Shown piece by piece: positions 17,732 to 20,020 of a DNA stretch of 20,020 nt. Where the stretch lies: assembly GCA_004151065.3 (NCBI GenBank), contig NWUY0300102806.1, forward strand, positions 1 through 20,020. Reading direction: 5' to 3'. The stretch's first letter is position 1. The number at the start of each line of letters is the position of its first letter. Position numbers and translations under genes: made by a program. Below the pieces are notes generated by a model. The model was not told the origin of the DNA. It did no database searches and worked only from the letters and a program-made list of their open reading frames with translations. Source of the DNA: Larix sibirica (lineage: Eukaryota; Streptophyta; Pinopsida; Pinales; Pinaceae).

Positions 17732-19180
17732 AATAGAAACGGGTAGCTGTATTAATATAAAAAAGGGGGGTTGTGGCCTATCCATCCAACCATCTTGCAC
17801 AAAATATTGATAAACAAGTCCAAATATACTCCAAAATTTTAACTCTACTTGCCTCAGTACTATCTTTCTGCTAAGAGGTCAAAATTTTCGTACTATTGTC
17901 AACTAGATGGCATGTATAATGCCTAATGAACTTCCCTTGGATTAATACAAATTTACAGAGCATTTAATAATATGTTTAAAAACATAATTGCACATCCTCT
18001 GTTGGGCATTCCAAAAAATAAACTCTACATCCGTGACTAGCAAAAATCTTATTTAGATTTTGGTAGCACTTTGAATTTTCCCATTTTTATTCTTGCTACC
18101 TTGCTCATTGCTACAATCCATGTGCATGCACTTGGAAATTTCTTGTTGGTTGCTTGAATCCTTGTGCATGCACTTACAAATTTATAGGGGGGAACCTTAG
18201 TGACTTTGGACCCTGCATCCTCAGATGAACAATAACCTTGTGGGTGAAGAGATAAGACTTATAGGAGTCTTGAATACTATGTTCTTAAGAGGTGATAACC
18301 ATAGCAAAAGCTTCCTCAAACTTGATAAACACAGGGAAGGACTTTAACAAGAGAATAGGGGCATGAAACTTGAACTGGGGTAGACCATAGGGGAGACTGC
18401 AATTGCGAATGAAGAAACATTTAAACCATAGGGAAACTTTAAAACGAACAAGGGAGGGACTAGACTTGTAACAAGTGGGGATAAGCTATGAGAAACGAGA
18501 CCAAAATGAGGGAGACGAGGCCAAATTGAAATGAGTCAAACTAATTGCAAAACATAGGGCCAAATTAATATCAGCATGACAATGATAGCTTGGGTTCTGG
18601 GATGATTCAACATCAATAGTGAGGGACAGAGCCATGTTAAGTGGATATACAATGTACCTTTTAAATAACATAACCACACTAAACAGGTGAACCCAAATTG
18701 ACGAAGGGTAGAATACCCATAAGGGGAAAAAAATACCCATAGGAGCACAAATATAACCAAATTAAGAAAAGATGCTAAAGGAAATATTGGGAACCAAAGA
18801 GCGTTGAACTTAAGCCCGAGTCCATGCTTGTCAAGGGCCATCCTATGATTGCCTGAGTCGTGAACAAACCAAGCTCAAGCGAACCGAAGACTTTCTACAC
18901 TTGAGATGAAAGCATAACAGGGGTGGTGAAGATGAAGCATTTCCAGAAAATACCTCACACTAAAACCTTTTTGGAGGCTGGAAACCATAATAACACACAC
19001 ATTATAGAAACAGTGATAGGAACCTCCATATCTCTAAGGAAACTACTACTTTGAGGATAAGTACGGAGGAGGGTACGGGAGGATCCCCATAGATCTTCAA
19101 AATACTTATCTTGACACGTGACCATCATAATGATGGGGGGGGATAAGTGGCAATGACTTAGGGGATTAGGGAATAATCTT
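17732..19180 (-). other. LINE-C 3' region, no assignable gene
   Basis: This stretch lies between the RNase H and the A-tail. It holds a 101-codon ATG-started open frame on the minus strand (18841-18536), very hydrophobic (for example LASFLNLVIFVLLWVFFSPY), and an overlapping 84-codon one. The hydrophobicity follows from T-rich sequence on that strand, and I see no motif. A 42-bp direct duplication lies at 18109-18183. Part of this stretch may be a later insertion rather than LINE 3' UTR. Confidence 0.4.
18109..18183. repeat. 42-bp direct duplication with GTGCATGCAC palindromes
   Basis: Two 27-bp blocks at 18115-18141 and 18157-18183 agree at 24 positions and are offset by 42 bp. Each contains the perfect palindrome GTGCATGCAC (18122-18131, 18164-18173). 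Confidence 0.8.
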
Positions 19181-19184
19181 CATA

Positions 19185-19580
19185 CCCCCCATTTTCAAAA
19201 ATTTCACTTGACTTAAGGCGCTGGCTCTTTTGGATTGGTAGTCAGCTTCGTGATTTAGCTCTCCTAGGATGTGGAAGCACTACACCTAATGGAAGGTTTG
19301 AATTAAAATTTGGATCCAATCCATACTTCTTTTTAATTATGTTTCTCGTCGGGGGTGATGCTCTTGGAGGAACTTAAGAATAATCATAGACTTTCCAATA
19401 ATTGTAGGACTCTTATTCCTTTTTTGTTTGCTATTTGAATCCCTTTCCATAATGTGAGGACCTCTGCCTAGTTGTTTGCAGCTATATTGATTCGCCAAGC
19501 TATATTGAGTCCCCCCCAACACCTGCCACCCCATGTCTCTATTATTGTTATTAAAGCATAGATCCATCTTAAACCTAGAT
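19185..19580 (-). pseudogene. LINE-C ORF2 C-terminus: RNase H relic
   Basis: On the minus strand, FKMDLCFNNNNRDMGW corresponds to the start of a plant LINE RNase H, with the first catalytic Asp no longer recognisable. It continues in another frame with AWRINIAANN-stop-AEVLTLWKGIQIA, the block with the second acidic residue, and IRVLQLLESL. It then reads MIILKFLQEHH in the first frame. The end is CFHILGELNHEADYQSKRAS, the His/Asn/Ala-Asp closing motif. At least two frame slips and several stops are present. Confidence 0.75.
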
Positions 19581-20020
19581 CTATCAAGCACTGAGATGGT
19601 ATAATGGACATCCATGTCTGAGTCCTCTATTGCATTTGAAAAAGGAAGTGGGATATCCATACATTAGAATAACAAATTTTGTAGAGGAAATACAAGCCAT
19701 AATCCAATTTGTGACTTCGACTAGAAGACCGATCTTAATAAGGACAAATCTCAAGAAGGTCCAATGAAATCAATAGTAATCTTTGATCAAATCCATTTTG
19801 AGAACAAAGGCTTGAATATTCCTAGAGTTGATAGTGTGAAGGATTTCCTGGGCCATTCCCACCGCATCCAGAATCTATCGATTTGAAAGAAATCCAAACT
19901 GCTCCTCCAAAATGTTTTTTTTCCAAAATAGGTTAAATCCTATTGGAGATAATCTTAGTTGTTACGGAGAAAACTTCCTATGGCTTGGGGTAGACCACAA
20001 TAGACAGCTGACTACCAGAA
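19581..20020 (-). pseudogene. LINE-C ORF2: partial reverse transcriptase (fingers to motif B)
   Basis: From the right edge on the minus strand: LEEQFGFLSNR-stop-ILDAVGMAQEILHT (fingers; usually EQ-x-GF...GRQILD), then AFVLKMDLIKDYY (motif A with its Asp), FHWTFLRFVLIKIGL, NWIMACISSTKFVILM and CNRGLRHGCPLYHLS (motif B). No motif C (xxDD) follows; the sequence passes within about ten codons into RNase H. The N-terminal endonuclease and ORF1 lie outside the window. Confidence 0.82.

Larger units (their letters stand above)
17724..20020 (-). mobile_element. LINE-C: plant L1-like LINE, internally deleted, 5' part outside window
   Basis: On the minus strand, RT motifs enter from the right edge, then an RNase H, a 3' region of about 1.45 kb and an 8-A tail (17724-17731). 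The sequence just before the tail (CGTTTCTATT on the minus strand) resembles other plant LINE 3' ends and that of LINE-B (TTTCTGTTAG). The segment between RT motif B and the RNase H is missing. Reading frames are heavily broken. The 5' end and its target-site duplication are outside. Confidence 0.75.

Noticed and set aside
18536-18841. Possible membrane protein of 101 codons (minus strand)
   Set aside because: Its hydrophobicity is what a T-rich coding strand gives by chance. There is no recognisable family, and an overlapping frame looks equally hydrophobic.

Overview
The window looks like repeat-dominated nuclear DNA of a land plant with a large genome. The evidence is AT-rich DNA without operon structure and long-decayed non-LTR retrotransposons (LINEs) of the plant L1-like type: a first ORF with a DUF4283-like region and a CCHC zinc knuckle, and a second ORF with endonuclease, reverse transcriptase, zf-RVT zinc motif and a plant-type RNase H. 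There are also tRNA-derived SINEs. I cannot name the species. No intact host gene, rRNA, tRNA gene or CRISPR is visible.

Layout, left to right. (1) 1-~5790, minus strand: LINE-A, running off the left edge. ORF1 is 5702-4299 and ORF2 is 4164 to beyond position 1. ORF1 is one unbroken frame with five nonsense codons; ORF2 has frameshifts and stops. (2) ~5790-7600: AT-rich spacer with a minus-strand SINE carrying a poly(A) tail (SINE-A), an (ATG)7 microsatellite, a possible fragment of another retroelement protein (6587-6907, minus) and a plus-strand tRNA-like SINE head (SINE-B). (3) 7600-15297: a degenerate TATGTTGACTA-type repeat array interrupted by a whole LINE (LINE-B, plus strand, 7895-14789) flanked by a 14/15 matching target-site duplication. 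LINE-B has ORF1, ORF2 and, after the RNase H, a third decayed reading frame of 208 codons with heptad-like charged composition (13893-14519). (4) 15298-15470: five copies of a 40-bp tandem repeat. (5) 15471-17483: mostly unassigned DNA with one broken 128-codon reading frame. (6) 17484-17722: SINE-C, minus strand, with A and B boxes, a 16/17 target-site duplication and a hairpin instead of a poly(A) tail. (7) 17724-20020, minus strand: LINE-C, running off the right edge, with an internal deletion that joins the middle of the RT to the RNase H.

The three LINEs are not working genes. Intact relatives would encode an RNA-binding ORF1 protein and an ORF2 protein that nicks the target, reverse-transcribes the RNA and removes it with RNase H; the SINEs would borrow that machinery. 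LINE-A and LINE-B are of clearly different families and lie head to head. The most interesting points are the extra coding-like frame in LINE-B, the array split by a full-length insertion, and the hairpin-ended SINE-C sitting one base from the poly(A) end of LINE-C.
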